A DNA stretch of 64,000 bases from Ampelocalamus luodianensis (Eukaryota > Streptophyta > Magnoliopsida > Poales > Poaceae), in contig CM070631.1 of NCBI GenBank assembly GCA_036346255.1, forward strand, positions 27,884,339 through 27,948,338. The letters are read 5' to 3'. The notes under the pieces were generated by a model. That model made no database searches, was not told the origin of the DNA, and saw only the letters and a program-made list of their open reading frames with translations. Positions 23,430-35,356 of this stretch are shown here, one piece after another. Numbering within the stretch: position 1 is the first letter of the stretch; each line of letters starts with the position of its first letter. The translations under genes and the position numbers were made by a program.

Positions 23430-26400
23430 TATAACGTCCCGTTTGTCCAGAGTTCTTACAAGTTTTTAAAACAAAAAAGGAACCATTCGGTTTATTAAGT
23501 TGCCCAAGCTTAACTCAAAGTTTAGATTTCAAAAACGATTTAATTTGAAGAATTCAAACTTCAATCAACTTAAAGTTGGATTTATTTGAACTCTATGGCT
23601 TTTTACTCGGAGTTTAAATCGGGTTTCCTTCGTCCAGCTTCCCTTTTCCTGTGACCCAGTCGCGACCTCCCTCCTTGCACCGTCCACTCTTTGATGGACG
23701 ACTAGATCTGTTGGTTACGTTCGGACCTCCGAACGTTTCTATCGTTTTGCTCCGTCCGATCTAGTTGGACGGCTAGATCGCGTTGCGACTTCCAGATGGT
23801 CTGAACGTTCTTATCACTTTGTCTCGCCCGATCGAAATATGACAGCTCCAGCTCCACCATGCATATCCTCGCTATCGCTCCACCTCTTTTGATTTCATCT
23901 TGACCGTCAAGACTTTCTTTGATTTTATCTTGACTATCAGGACCTACTTTGATTTCATCTTGACCGTCAGGACCTCCTCATCCTCAGGACCTCCTCCTCC
24001 TCCTTTGGACCTCCTCGTCCTTAGGACCTCCTCCTCCTCCTTTGGATCTCCTCTTCCTCAGGACCTCCTCCTCCCCTTCCGTTGGACCTCCTCCTCCTCC
24101 TTTGGACATCTCTCTTGCTTTTGACCAAGCCCCACCTGGCAGGCCCTGCTCACCTTCTTCTTCCTCTCGTTGTGTCTCTGCTTCTACAAAGTCTTACGCA
24201 TTAAATGTTGTTGTGTCGCATTAAATGCTATCACTTTTGCAGTCCTCGTTTCCCTCTTTGGTCTTCTTCTGTACCTGCCCCAATTCTCTCCCTCACTTGC
24301 CCTCGTCGCGTGCATTGAATGCACCGTCCTCCATTGCTTGCCACCCGCTCCTTTCTCAGGGCTTCCTAGCACCTCTCTAAAGCACCAAGGAGCCCTCTTG
24401 CCTCTCTTGTTGTCCCGGTGCTTTAGACCTCCCTCCCGCGAGCTCCTCCTCCTTTGTTCAAGCTTTTCCTTGAGTGGTTCAAACTCTTTTCTCTGTTTTC
24501 TCTCTGTAACCCTTCTTTTGGCTCTGGTTTGGTGAGTTCTTTGGTCTTTATTTGGTGTTGTTTTGCTTATTCGACTCTTCTCGTACGTGTAGATTCCGGC
24601 TACACCGAAGAGTTCGTGGATCGAGTGACCTCCATCGAAGACTCGCAACTCTACAGCGAAGGCAAGCCGCAGACCTTTGATCATGTTGCACCTAGCTTTC
24701 AAAAGTATATTGTTTTATATCAACATGCATGGCTACTTGTATAAAAATAGTTTGTGCAGTAGTTAAATTCCTATATGTATGCCTCCTTGAATGATTGTGC
24801 TTGATATGTTGACATGTTCCCCTTAGACACCATAGTATGGGTATTCTTAGTTGGTCTTATACTGGTATTACCAACCTGGGAGCGTATTTATGCTTAGTCC
24901 TACTTTAGTTGCGTTGGTCTCACGATTCATGAATCATTGTCGTTAAACTTGACTAATTGAACTATATAATTTTGGTGCGATGACATTGTTGTGCAACTGT
25001 GGTGGGATGCTACAGTTGTGTTGATCGTGGTGCGATACCACTGTTGTTAAAACTTGTTGTGCCAAGACCAGGGTGGTCTTTTGGCTTGGTTGAACCCAAA
25101 ATGTTTTCTCACTCGGGCGAGTGATCGTATAGTAAAGGGGGTGCTATATGCACATTGGGATGAGGTTGTCCCGCCTGAGTGGTCTAAGGACTTAACTTTG
25201 TGTTCCATTGATCTGGGTCTACCGTTAACACTATTCTCACAACCATAATCGAATCATAAAACAACCATGGGTATTTCAACCACAAGACCCTTTATGGGGT
25301 GGTCTAGGCCAACTAATTAGCAATGTTACGGTTGCACCAATGTTCTGCACATGCACAACATCTATTCATCATCAATATACCCATACATTAACAACGGACA
25401 TAAATAGAGCATAATCATGGTGGTGTGTCCAAGTCTCCAACACGATTGGAACATGCAATTGCTCCATGCCCACGTCTTTCATATACACAAATTTAACATG
25501 TACATAACAACATGTATGATTTAGCAACGCTCAAGGGAAACATTAATCATAGCTTGCATTCATCAAGATAAAAGGAAAACTCTTTACGCTACAAACAAGC
25601 ATCACCACAATCATATCATACAACCAAAATACGCAAACCCGGCTACAACAAGCAATCACCACAATCATATCATACAAAAATCATACGTCAATTACAATCG
25701 AAATCGCTAATCTTCTTATCACGCCTAGAATTTCTAGCGATCGTCACTGGACAGCAGACTTCAAAATTCATAACTTTCTGTTCAGGAGTCCAAATAGGTT
25801 GATCTTGGACAATCCGAAAAGTGGGTGCTGCTTAGTTGGGGAGACCTCTGATTCGGATCTACCAGACCTACCAATCTATTTAATCAGAGCCACACGTCGG
25901 GTGGACAAGAAGATAACCCCAAACTAAGAATAACATTCACATGGCGCAAGAGGGGCCGAGATGGTGAAACCCATCTAGCGGCAAACATTTATGGGGTGGT
26001 CACGAATCAAGCCGAATAAAACTTTGTAAAGACCTTATCACACTCTCCAGACTGCTCACCTTTGGAAGTGAACAAGGGTTTCGACGGGAACCTAACCAAC
26101 TAGAGAGGTTGTGAATTGTGGGTAAAGATGTACAACTTCTGTAGAGTGTAAATCTATTCGAATAGCCATGTCCCCAGTTATGGACATTACCTAGTGAAAT
26201 TGCATGAGGGGTAGCTTTTCTCAAAATGGATGGTCGTGGTTGGTGTCGAGGATGTCTTGGTCATTGGTGCAACCTGGGCGTGGGGGTGGTCCTGGTCGTT
26301 GGTGCTACCCGACCTTTTGGGAGTGGTCCTAAGAGTGAGCAGAGTGCTCACGACCTCCTTAAAAAGAACTGCTATTTATGTATTACTATTTTAACTTAAG

Positions 26401-26924
26401 CTTTGCAATATACTTACAATATTCACTGTCAATATTGCTATTCTGCAAATTAACCCTAAAGCTCTCTTTTGTCAAGCCTTGCATAAATATTAGTTGCATA
26501 CTTGTTCTTGCGACTTGCTGAGTACATTCAATGTACTCATGGCTTTAAGCCCTCTGTTTGAGCAGTGACCGAAGAATACCAAGGGTGCTCCGACCTCTTT
26601 GAAGAGGAGTTATTTGAAGACCAAGCCTTCTAGAGGACATCCTCCACTCGATAGCCTATGGGCTTATCGGATGGCTCTGCGTGCATTTTGTTGTTCCGCC
26701 GCAAGTGTTCTTGTTGTTGTTTTTGTAAGCCTGTGGTAGCGATCTCTATAACAACCTCGACCGTAAGGTCCTCTATTAATATAAATTAATTTGTTTGCTT
26801 TATCCTATGCTTGTCGTTTGGATTTGATTATATCTGTGTTGAACTGTGCGAGCTAGCTACTGATCATGGGACTAGCTCAGGGTGCACAGTGGGTCCCGGG
26901 GGTTGAGTACTCGGGGTTCCAACA
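23430..26924 (+). mobile_element. Solo LTR, about 3.5 kb, with 5-bp target duplication CCTCC
   Basis: The block starts TATAACGTCCCG and ends GGGGTTCCAACA. CCTCC lies on both sides (23425-23429 and 26925-26929). The first base pair TA instead of TG is probably a mutation of a TGTAACG start. Inside are a CGTTCGGACCTCCGAACG palindrome near 23720, a GACCTCCTCCTCC minisatellite at 23950-24110, an acidic block at 24593-24688 ending GKPQTFDHVA, a TTCGAATAG island near 26155 and a second acidic block near 26566-26631. No gag or pol is present. Confidence 0.85.
23950..24110 (+). repeat. GACCTCCTC minisatellite in the solo LTR
   Basis: Roughly 36-base units of AGGACCTCCTCCTCCTCC and TTTGGACCTCCTC alternate five or six times. 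The unit B counterpart (35895-36085) has one more unit. Confidence 0.75.
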
Positions 26925-26929
26925 CCTCC

Positions 26930-28256
26930 TTCCCTCCCCCGAGCACGTGTCACCTCTTCCTCCCCCGAGCCCACCGCGCCTCCCCTTCGACGCCGCCTTG
27001 CTGCTCTGGTGCTCCTTGCACATCCTTCTCCTCGACGCCCAAAGTTAACAGATGCAATGTGGTGGGCTTGAGATGAATGCACTATGATGATAATAGCCTT
27101 GTACTGAAATTGTTTTGATAATCGGGTTTGAACTTGAGCTCTAATTGAAATGCTTACCATTGTTGGTTGATCATTAGCATTTAGTCTGTTACTTTCGGTT
27201 GGTTAATTGTTTGAACCTCCAAGCCGAAAGTATTATCTTTTGTCTCTTGTTTAAAGATCATGTCGGCAGATAAGTAAAATACTATTTTAGAGCTCAACGT
27301 TTGAATTAATATTGTCAAATTCAATTAATGAAGAGTATAAACTAAAGTAGCAAGAATGCCAAGATTAAATCTTGTGCAACTCTACATCTGAGAGCAATAT
27401 CAAAATGTTAAATCTTAGCTTTATGCTGATTTCATTTGTTCACACAATGTTTGTGTTGAGCATATTATTTCTTTTAAATGACTTGGTGGATTTACATATT
27501 TATATATCAATTATGTCATAATATTGGTCATAATTTCTTCCCAACATATCCCAATTATTTATTAATTGGTGTGTATACCCATACACATAGAGAATCTCAT
27601 GATAATATATTCATGCGTGTCAAAACTTCTATTTCTTGTAAAGATGTCTTCCACTTATTCTTATCATCGTTGCCTCAAGCATCTGATGCACCGTCCTCTC
27701 GAAAATCCAAGCGTGATAGAAGAATAGGATTGAAAAGGTCCGACGGCCGATTTACCATCACAGAGATCGATCCAGCAACTGGGACCCCTTTCAATCCTCC
27801 CCGAGCAGCGTCCGCATTCCGAAGAATGGTCGGAATAGTTCCACAGAACGGGTTAAGATCACCTACGATTCGTGGAAGGAGTTGACCAAAGATCAGAAAG
27901 GTGAGCTGGTGATGGATATTTTTCGATCATTTGAGATCCCAGAACAACACAAGGTCTCCGTACGACGACACGTGTTGCTAGCGACGTGCAAAGCATGAAA
28001 GAACTTCAAGAGCACACTTATCAAGAGATAAGTGGAGAAGGATCTGACACCCTTCCAGAAGTTTCTATTCGTGGAAGAGTACTAGAAAGACTTTTTGGCG
28101 AAGAAGACGACAGATGATTTTAAGAGCAAAAGTGCGGCGCACAGGGCCCTCAAAAAACATGCACCCCCACAGACTCGACACTGCTGGGTATATGGGTAAA
28201 ATCCAGCAATGGAGGGAACAGGATGAGCAGGCAAGCCGTTGGGATGCCTCCCTGCC
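26930..28256 (+). pseudogene. CACTA ORF2, 5' leader and first coding part (unit A)
   Basis: After the solo LTR the CACTA text resumes with a CT/GC-rich leader, a long AT-rich intron-like stretch (27050-27620) and an ATG at about 27643. The coding frame contains LKRSDGRFTITEIDPATGTPF, AFRRMVGIVP, ITYDSWKELTKDQKGELV and, before the Copia LTR, HPHRLDTAGYMGKIQQWREQ. These match the conserved N-terminal half of plant CACTA second proteins (Transposase_24-like). Frameshifts and stops occur near 27700 and 27990-28130. It ends at the Copia LTR (28257) and has no continuation in unit A. Confidence 0.75.
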
Positions 28257-29494
28257 TGTAGGATCGTTAATGACAATCAAATGGAGGTGAATGATTGTAA
28301 TCCACAGCGAAAGATTTTTCCTCAAATCTACTGTTGTCTGATAGTGCAACCTGCCAACACATCGATAATGCAAAAACAAAAATATAGCAAACAATTTGTG
28401 GGTCTGTAGCACTGCGCATGCGCTGTAGTGAACAACTCTGATACTGTAGCATACTATACTGTAGCAAACAGTGCGATGTACTATTCCTGTAGCTCGAGTG
28501 ACTGCAGAGTAATTAAAAACTTAAAGGCGTCGCTTTCTACTCTCTGTGCGTGAAAGAAGAAAACAAAGTCACCACCTACTCTCTGTGCATGTGTATCAAT
28601 CAGGCCAAGAAATAAAGCTTAGCATCAATGTCAATCTCTCTCTCACTACTATTGATTATCCAACCACCAACATGCAAACCGAAAGCAACATTACAGATCA
28701 AAAAGGCTTCGATCTCCTCTGTGCACGCGATGTGTGCATGTGCGTCACCTGCCGCTAGGAATGCTTCGTCTCCCTTCACGGCGATCGAGGCAACACGAAT
28801 TGCACTGATCGAACCACACACACCCGTGTCACACGAAGCTGCAGCAGAGTCCGGGCGATAAGTTGGTTTGCGCACGCAATGGCGATCGACTTGACAAAGA
28901 ACTGACGCACAACAATCATATAGATTAACTCATTTGATTCTCTGTTCTCACGCACGAACAAAAGCGCCGCCGCACCAAAAATGCCCTGATGTCTACAGCT
29001 GCCAAAAAGGACGTCATGCCCTTCGAACCGCAAGCCACTATTTATACCCTACAGCTCATACACATGAGCAATAAACCTAGAACTCTTAACGGGCCTTCTA
29101 GCATTGGCACATAATCACCCACGTACGACCCACTAGTCTTAGGACCCAATACGTGGGCTTTTACACCAGATTATAAAACTAATTTTAGACACTCCAAAAT
29201 TATCATATGTAGTAGCCTATGGACCGCACCTCTGTAGCTCCAACACGCATCATCCATCTTTGATCTCTATGCACTCCAACTCGAGCCTGACCGTCTCCTC
29301 AAGCATCCTTGACCCTCTGGATCATGACTTCGCATCAAGCCACCTCTCGGTCATCGCCGTAGACCACGATCGCCTCTGAGTTACCCTGTACATGCAAATA
29401 CCAAAACACCATCTTTTTCTGGTACAAGTTCTTCCCAACTTGACCGACATAAGTTCACACACGCCACACACCTCTAATAATTTTACTATCCAAC
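28257..29494 (-). repeat. Copia LTR, lone and truncated (unit A)
   Basis: The sequence TGTAGGATCG...TATCCAAC corresponds to the first 1238 bases of the LTR at 37976-39266. It lacks the last 53 bases and stops abruptly at 29494 against Gypsy sequence. It is a copy of the left LTR of the complete element: over its first ~130 bases it shares more positions with that LTR than with the right one. A minus-strand TATA box TATAAATAGTGG lies at about 29035-29046. Confidence 0.8.
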
Positions 29495-29832
29495 CATCGC
29501 AAACTGTTTCTTCATTGTGTTTGACGACCACCGTCAAGACAAATTTTCGATCCCACATTTGTTTTTCAATACCATCTATACTACAATTCCTATTTGCAAT
29601 ATCAGATTGCTTATATTTTATTCCTGCAAGTTCTTCGATTGCTCGCAGGAATTGAACGTCGTGTTCAGGTTGATCGCGCTTCCAGCACGATCAATAATAT
29701 CGTAGAGTTAGTTCAACGATTGCTAAGGCGCAAGCGTCGTCGTACGGTTGTAGTCGGATCGTGAGAGTCACCTCCACCAAAATCGATAGTTATCAATCTC
29801 ATCGAAAAATCGGGAACCCCGTCTGTATCAGG

Positions 29833-29844
29833 TGGTATCAGAGC
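29833..29844 (+). promoter_or_regulatory. Primer-binding site for initiator methionine tRNA
   Basis: TGGTATCAGAGC, two bases after an LTR end in CA, is the standard plant retrotransposon primer site. It marks the start of reverse transcription. Confidence 0.9.
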
Positions 29845-31364
29845 TACAGTTGATCGGTGAGAATTTCTAGTTTTCTAGTAGTAGATTCGTTTTTCATACC
29901 TAAAGTCCAGAAAATTGGTCAAAAAAATTGCATCTATCATCCGTACCGAACCCCTTTGAGCCATTGCAATTTTCTTTTCGGTATTTTGCTTTTTGAATCA
30001 TTGGTTGCATCGTCGTGTCTAGTTGCTGATCTTTAGTTCTAGTTATTGTCTAGTTGGTCATTGTCTATATTGCTTCCCGTGTTTTCCTTCGCGTTGGTTG
30101 ATCATTCTTTTAGGGTTCTTAGTTTTCGCATCTAAAACAGAAAATTCGTGGGTTAGAACTCCTCTAATCCGTACCAAAAATAGAAAATTTGTCCTGTTGT
30201 TAATCCATAAAAAAGATGAGGTTTGCTATGATCTTTTGGGAGATTTGATGTTATTTGCGACTTGTGGCAAACCGTAGGGCCGACCAAATAGAAGGCGAAA
30301 GAGGCAACTAGAAGAACAAAATCCGCGGTAAAAAGAAAAGAAAAAGAAAATAAAAGCATGTAAAAAATTATTAGAGACCTTCTACATATAGTCAAAAGCT
30401 TTCACAAAAAATTTCAGCAAGTTTGGCCCACGGATTTGAAAGATATAGCAATTTCAAATTTGAACCCGGGACGGTTTCGAGTCCGAGTAGGATTCCGTTT
30501 TCTGAGACATCTTCAGTAAAATGGTCATAACTTTTGCATACGGTGCCCTTTTTTGATGTTCTTGTGCTCGTTTCGAAGCTAACGACGAGGCGCAACATTT
30601 TCACCTAAGCCTAGTCGCCCTCCTGAGGCTACAAAATCAGCAATCTTCGGCCCCGAATTCGCGTCGCAAGTTTTCGGTTTTTGTTTTTGCCGTTTCTTTT
30701 GGTCTTCCATTTGGAATTTGGGCTTCGCCTCAACTGAAAAGTTGTAGATCTCATCGAAACCTTTCAAAAGAGTATATATAAGATATATAAAACTTTGAGT
30801 TTTTATCTCTTGAGACTAGTTATTGTTTACTGCTTAAACTAGAGGGTTGTTTACATTACACGTTATTGCATCTTTGTGCTCTACATCGTATGAACAATCT
30901 TGTGCCCCTACACAGAGGTTTGAGTAGTTGGCTAGCGTCTCTCCTAGCACTTGGTGTGAGAATTTTCCTTTGCTTGCATCAAGTCACATTAATCTTTGCG
31001 TGTGCGTGCGTATACTTCTCTTGATAGGCTTTGATTAGCTAGCTTTAATTAGGCTAGGATCAGCAACATTGACTAGTACTTTGAACATTTATTCAACTTG
31101 AATTTGCTGAATTTATTGTTGCTAATCTTTGCTACCATACTTGAGCCTTCCTAGCTACACCTCTTCTACACCGTATAGCCTGAACTTCTCCTAGCAATCG
31201 CTCCATCCAATCTTCGATGATTCGTTGATACTGCTGGTTGCTGATCACCCCTGTTTGCTTGGTAAGAATTGGTAAGAATTCGATAGAAGGCTTGAGTGTC
31301 AGCGACTTTTGAACCACCACATCCTAGTAGTTGCTAGGGACATATGCTTGTTTTCTACTAACCA

Positions 31365-31902
31365 TGACAGGTTCAAGATCACATAGAAGGGAGTTTCGTG
31401 GGATCAACAACATCATTGACTCATCTCCTGTGCCTGAACGAGGTAAATTTAAGTATGCATTTCCATCCTTTGCTGGTAAATTTGATCCTGATGCCTATGT
31501 TGACTGGGAAATAGCATTAGAGAAAGAATTTGAATATTATGATTGGTCTGATAAGCAAAAGATTAGAGCTGTCACTAGTATTTTTTTTGTTGAGGATGTA
31601 ATACTTTGGTGGAAGTATTTAAATAGACTTGGAAGAGTGCCTCAAACTTGGAATGTATTAAAGAAACTTTTGAGAGATGAATTCGTTCCTAAATATCATG
31701 CTGATTATTTACTGGCTAGATTGCAACGTTTAAATCAAGGTAGTAGAACTGTAAGGGAATACTATCATGAATTGAAAACTCATTTGTTACGTTATGGTTT
31801 AGAGGAACATGCTGAAGCTACAAAAAATAGATTCTTAAGTGGGCTTAATCAGGAAATTCAGGACCTTCTTGTACATAAATAATATAATTCTCTCTCTCAT
31901 TT
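31365..31902 (+). pseudogene. Gypsy gag, N-terminal part, truncated
   Basis: ATG 31365 opens MTGSRSHRREFRGINN, and the family-typical gag block follows: FAGKFDPDAYVDWEIALEKE, WWKYLNRLG, LKKLLRDEFVPKYHADYL, LARLQRLNQGSRTVREYYHE and FLSGLNQEIQDLLVHK. This is the Retrotrans_gag (PF03732) region, which forms the particle core. A TAA at 31880-31882 stands where CAA (Gln) is expected, and the text after it (YNSLSHL) still belongs to gag. The zinc knuckle and everything downstream are absent. It breaks off at about 31903 into minus-strand LTR sequence. Confidence 0.85.
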
Positions 31903-31905
31903 AAG

Positions 31906-34891
31906 TGGGCTTAACACAAGTGATAATCATACATCAACGCAACTTTATTAACAACAAAAGAGTTGATTACAAGGTTGTCACCTAAGCCAGCAACAACAAC
32001 TTTACACAGCGGAGGCAAAAATGGCAAGTCTACCCGATACACCACAGGCAATCGGTTGGAGGGCGTAGCCTAGTCGTACAGGACCTCTCGGTCCTCAGCA
32101 TAGATCTCTTCACCTGCTTTTGTAACAAAGCAAGAGTGAGCACAACTACCGTGCTCACAAGTCGCACCCGTCAAATATCAGAATGACATGCATACAAGGA
32201 TGTCTCAAAGGAGGTATAATATGGCTGATTTGCATAAAGCCAAGTTTCCTTCCAAATACAAGTACTAAGTTCTAAAGCAGTTTAAACCATACATAAAATT
32301 CATTTTCTAACACAGTTTTGATTGATTGATGACAAGAATAAAAGGGTGAAGGATAACCTTTTATCACCAGGCTAACCGCTAGGGCTCCCCGCCCAAAACC
32401 TATTTGGATAGAGATTCAAAACCAGTTAACAAAGATATTTGAAAACACAAAACCAAAGTCTAACTTGGAGTGGCTTTACTAGCATATCCATAACCGCGGA
32501 CATGGCTATTCGAAAAATTTTACACTCTACAGAGGTGTACAGTTTTACCCACAAGAGATAACCAATTTATACTGTCCGCTCACACACTTCTGAAGGTGTG
32601 CGATTAAAAGGTTATCACAAGACCTTTACAATGCTCCTTCTCACCCCAGTCCCCACTCGCTGAGGTTTCACCCCCATTGGGCTAACCACCCGCAGGATTC
32701 AGGCCTCCTCTTGCGCCAGGTGGGAATGTAAAGAAGAAGGTCATGAAGGACCACCCACTCAACCAAATGGGACAACCAAGGTGAGATATTGCAAGCTATT
32801 CAGCCAGGTCTTGCCTATACAAGACTTGTGGGTGCACGATGGGGCATAATGCTCGAAGGTCGGTCCTTAACTGACTTGGGCGACAACCACAAAACCCCGG
32901 GTCTCAACCTACCTAGTTGAGCTCGTGCATGAACATGCACTAACCACACAACTAGTTCGCCCAGGTTCAAACCCTTTTTCCATTTGTTGTTTTTGAAAAA
33001 TATAACAGATTTCCATGACAACCCAATGTCACAGTTAAAACATTTGAAATAAACATTGGTCTTTGGCAGTAAAACTTCCCAAATCAAGATTTTTGGTCTA
33101 AGCGAGACTAAGCATTTCTTTTCAAAAGGGGTCCTGGTCATACTAAAGTATTAACCAGGTTTTAACTATGGCGACAATAAGTTTGGTTTTAATGTCAACA
33201 TTGGTCATACAAAGGAGTTGGGTCTAGCTATGAATTTAAAACTGGCATTGAAATACTAAGTAAAATAAGCATGCAATACTTAGCTTAAAACAGAAAGTAC
33301 ATAAGTTGAAGTACTGGGTGTCAACATGATCAAGGGTATGGCTTGCCTTGCTCGAAAGCTTGGGTGTCTTCCTCCTCAAAGAACTCGGGCTCCTCGACGT
33401 CGTCGCAATCTACACGAGAGAACAAAGCCAATTCAAACAAAGCTCAAATAAAACCAAAAAAACTCCAAAGAAAGCACCAACTAGAACCAACAGAAGAACT
33501 CTGATGGTTTAGAGGAGGTCAAAAGAGTTAGTCGGAGGAGGTCCAAAGAGCTGGCTGGGAGAGCGAGAGAGCTGAAAATGAGGAAGAAGGTAAAGTTAGA
33601 GAGCTGCCCAAGCTTATATAGCCAAGGCTGCTGGGAGTTTCAAAGGCATACGTGTTCAAGGGTAGGTAAAGGAGGAGATGGGAGCAGGTAAAAGAGGTGA
33701 CAAGTGGAGGATGGGGTGCTACAGAGGTGATAGCATTTAATGCGACACAACATGCATTTAATGCATGAAGACTTCTGTGGCGCCCCTGACAATGCCAGAG
33801 GAAGGAGAAGGTGAGCAGGACTATCAGATGTGACCAGTCAAAGCTCAGGTGGGAGGTCCCACGGAGGTCTTGAGGAGATCCCGCAGTGGTTAAGGGAGGT
33901 CCTGATCCACCAGGGTGGTCTTTGTAAAAAGACCAGAGGTCGTGACCACAAAGGGTGGTCGTGACCAAAGAGAGTGGTCTTTGTAAAAAGACCAGAGGTC
34001 GCGACCAAAGTGGGTGGCCTTTGCAAAAATACCAGAGGTCGTGACCACAAAGGGTGGTCGTGACCAATGAGGGTGGTCTTTGTAAAAAGTCCAGAGGTCG
34101 CGAGGAGGAGGAGGTTCAAAGGTCAAAGGAAAAAGGTGCGGCAAAATAGAGCCTTCTTATTTTGATCTGGTGGTCCAAGGAGTTAGGAACGTTCGGACCG
34201 CGCGAACGCTCAATTACATCTGGTTGCCCAAACTGAATCGATGCACCATAATGCAAGGGAACGTTCGGACCATCCGAACGCTTCCTTTCGATCGGACCAT
34301 CCAAACAAGATCTGACGGTCCTCAAGAGGGGTAAGCGCGCACAGGATCGGACCACGCGAAAGGATAGAGGAGGTCTGGACTCAAGGGAGGTCAAAACAAG
34401 GAGAAGTTTCAATGGATGAGATCCAAAAGAGGAAAAGATCTAACAGAGGAGATCCAAGGAAGGAGGTCATAACGGTCAAGATGGGATCCAAGGAGGTTTG
34501 AAACACAAACTTAGGCTTAGAACGGCTTGAGGGTGGTTGTGACCCAAATGGGAGGTCAGGACCGAGGAGAGGTCTAGACAAGGAGGAGGTCCAAATACAA
34601 GAGAGGTCTAGACCTGGGGAGGTCTAAACCAAAAAGAAACACAGAAGAGGTCTAGACCTGAGGAGGTCTGGACAAAAAAGGAAAACGAAACAAGCACAGA
34701 AGGGAAGAGAACACCAGATCTCCAACGCTCCCACAAACCCAACAAACCAACAGGGGATTTTAGTTGAGGTTCGAGTTAATCAATTGGAAACCATTTCAAA
34801 ATCTCAAATTAAGCTTTTAGACTTCGGTAAAACCAAATGGTTCACTTTATTTTGAAATCTTCAAAAAAGCTCCAAAAATTAGGGTGCTACA
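31906..34891 (-). mobile_element. LTR of a Gypsy-type element, minus strand (unit B, fuller copy)
   Basis: This is the same LTR as 20082-22920, starting TGTAGCACCC at 34891 on the minus strand. It extends about 210 bases further than unit A and includes an AATAAAGTTGCG polyadenylation-type region near 31945-31960. The minisatellite at 33911-34100 has four hairpin units instead of six. Confidence 0.7.
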
Positions 34892-35356
34892 TGTATACAT
34901 GTACTTGTTGGGTTTATGCTAATTTCAAAGGGCATGGCTAGAATTTTCTGAGGCTAGCCACCAAACAGAAATAGATTTAGCAATACAAAAAAATACGACA
35001 AATGATTCCTTCGACAAAATTGTCTGTGATAAGCTATCATAGACGGTTTCAACTACAAACCGTCTGTAATACATTAGCAATCACAGATGATTTTATCTAC
35101 AAACTGTCTGTGATGTGTATTTATCATAGACGATTCTAAAATAGAACAGTCTATGATGTCCAACCCTATTTATATTCGGACTCTAGGGTTTGCCTCAACC
35201 CCACTCAAACAATTAAGTTTCTCTAACTCTCCCTCCTCCCCCGAGACTGTTGCCACCATCCTCGACACCACCTCCTCCTCGAGCCCGGCGCCCTCCTCCC
35301 CCGAGCCCACCGCCTCCTCCCCAAGCACGGCGTGCCTCATCCCTGAGCCCGCCTCC
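34892..35356 (+). other. CACTA family 2 intergenic segment (unit B)
   Basis: Same content as 22921-23429: degenerate CAGACGG repeats, a CCTATTTATATTCGG site near 35165 and a CT-rich leader. It ends in the CCTCC target site of the solo LTR. Confidence 0.65.

Larger units (their letters stand above)
20082..29494. repeat. Unit A of a large internal direct duplication
   Basis: This block corresponds to 32117-39213 in the same order and orientation: minus-strand LTR, CACTA intergenic piece, plus-strand solo LTR, ORF2 first part, Copia LTR. Shared junctions (LTR end GGGTGCTACA directly followed by TGTATACATGTAC; CCTCC target site; Copia start after the CTGCC/CTACC site) show that the nested structure existed before the copying. 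Unit A keeps a complete solo LTR, while unit B has lost 2.25 kb of it. Confidence 0.85.
29495..31905 (+). mobile_element. Fragment of a Gypsy retrotransposon: LTR end, leader and gag start
   Basis: The piece contains the last 336 bases of an LTR (to CTGTATCA, 29830), a perfect initiator-Met primer-binding site TGGTATCAGAGC (29833-29844), a 1.5-kb leader and the first part of gag. Both ends are cut: the LTR start is missing at 29495 and gag stops near 31905. It sits exactly at the junction of the two duplicated units, so it is either filler captured during the rearrangement or the remains of an element that took part in it. Confidence 0.8.

Noticed and set aside
24184..24702. 172-codon minus-strand ORF in the solo LTR
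   Set aside because: It lies antisense to the LTR's acidic block and CT-rich leader, with no known domain; it recurs only because the LTR is duplicated.
20082..34891. A single retrotransposon with LTRs at 20082-22920 and 31906-34891
   Set aside because: Both LTRs are followed on the same side by the same CACTA sequence instead of retrotransposon interior, so they belong to a duplicated segment.
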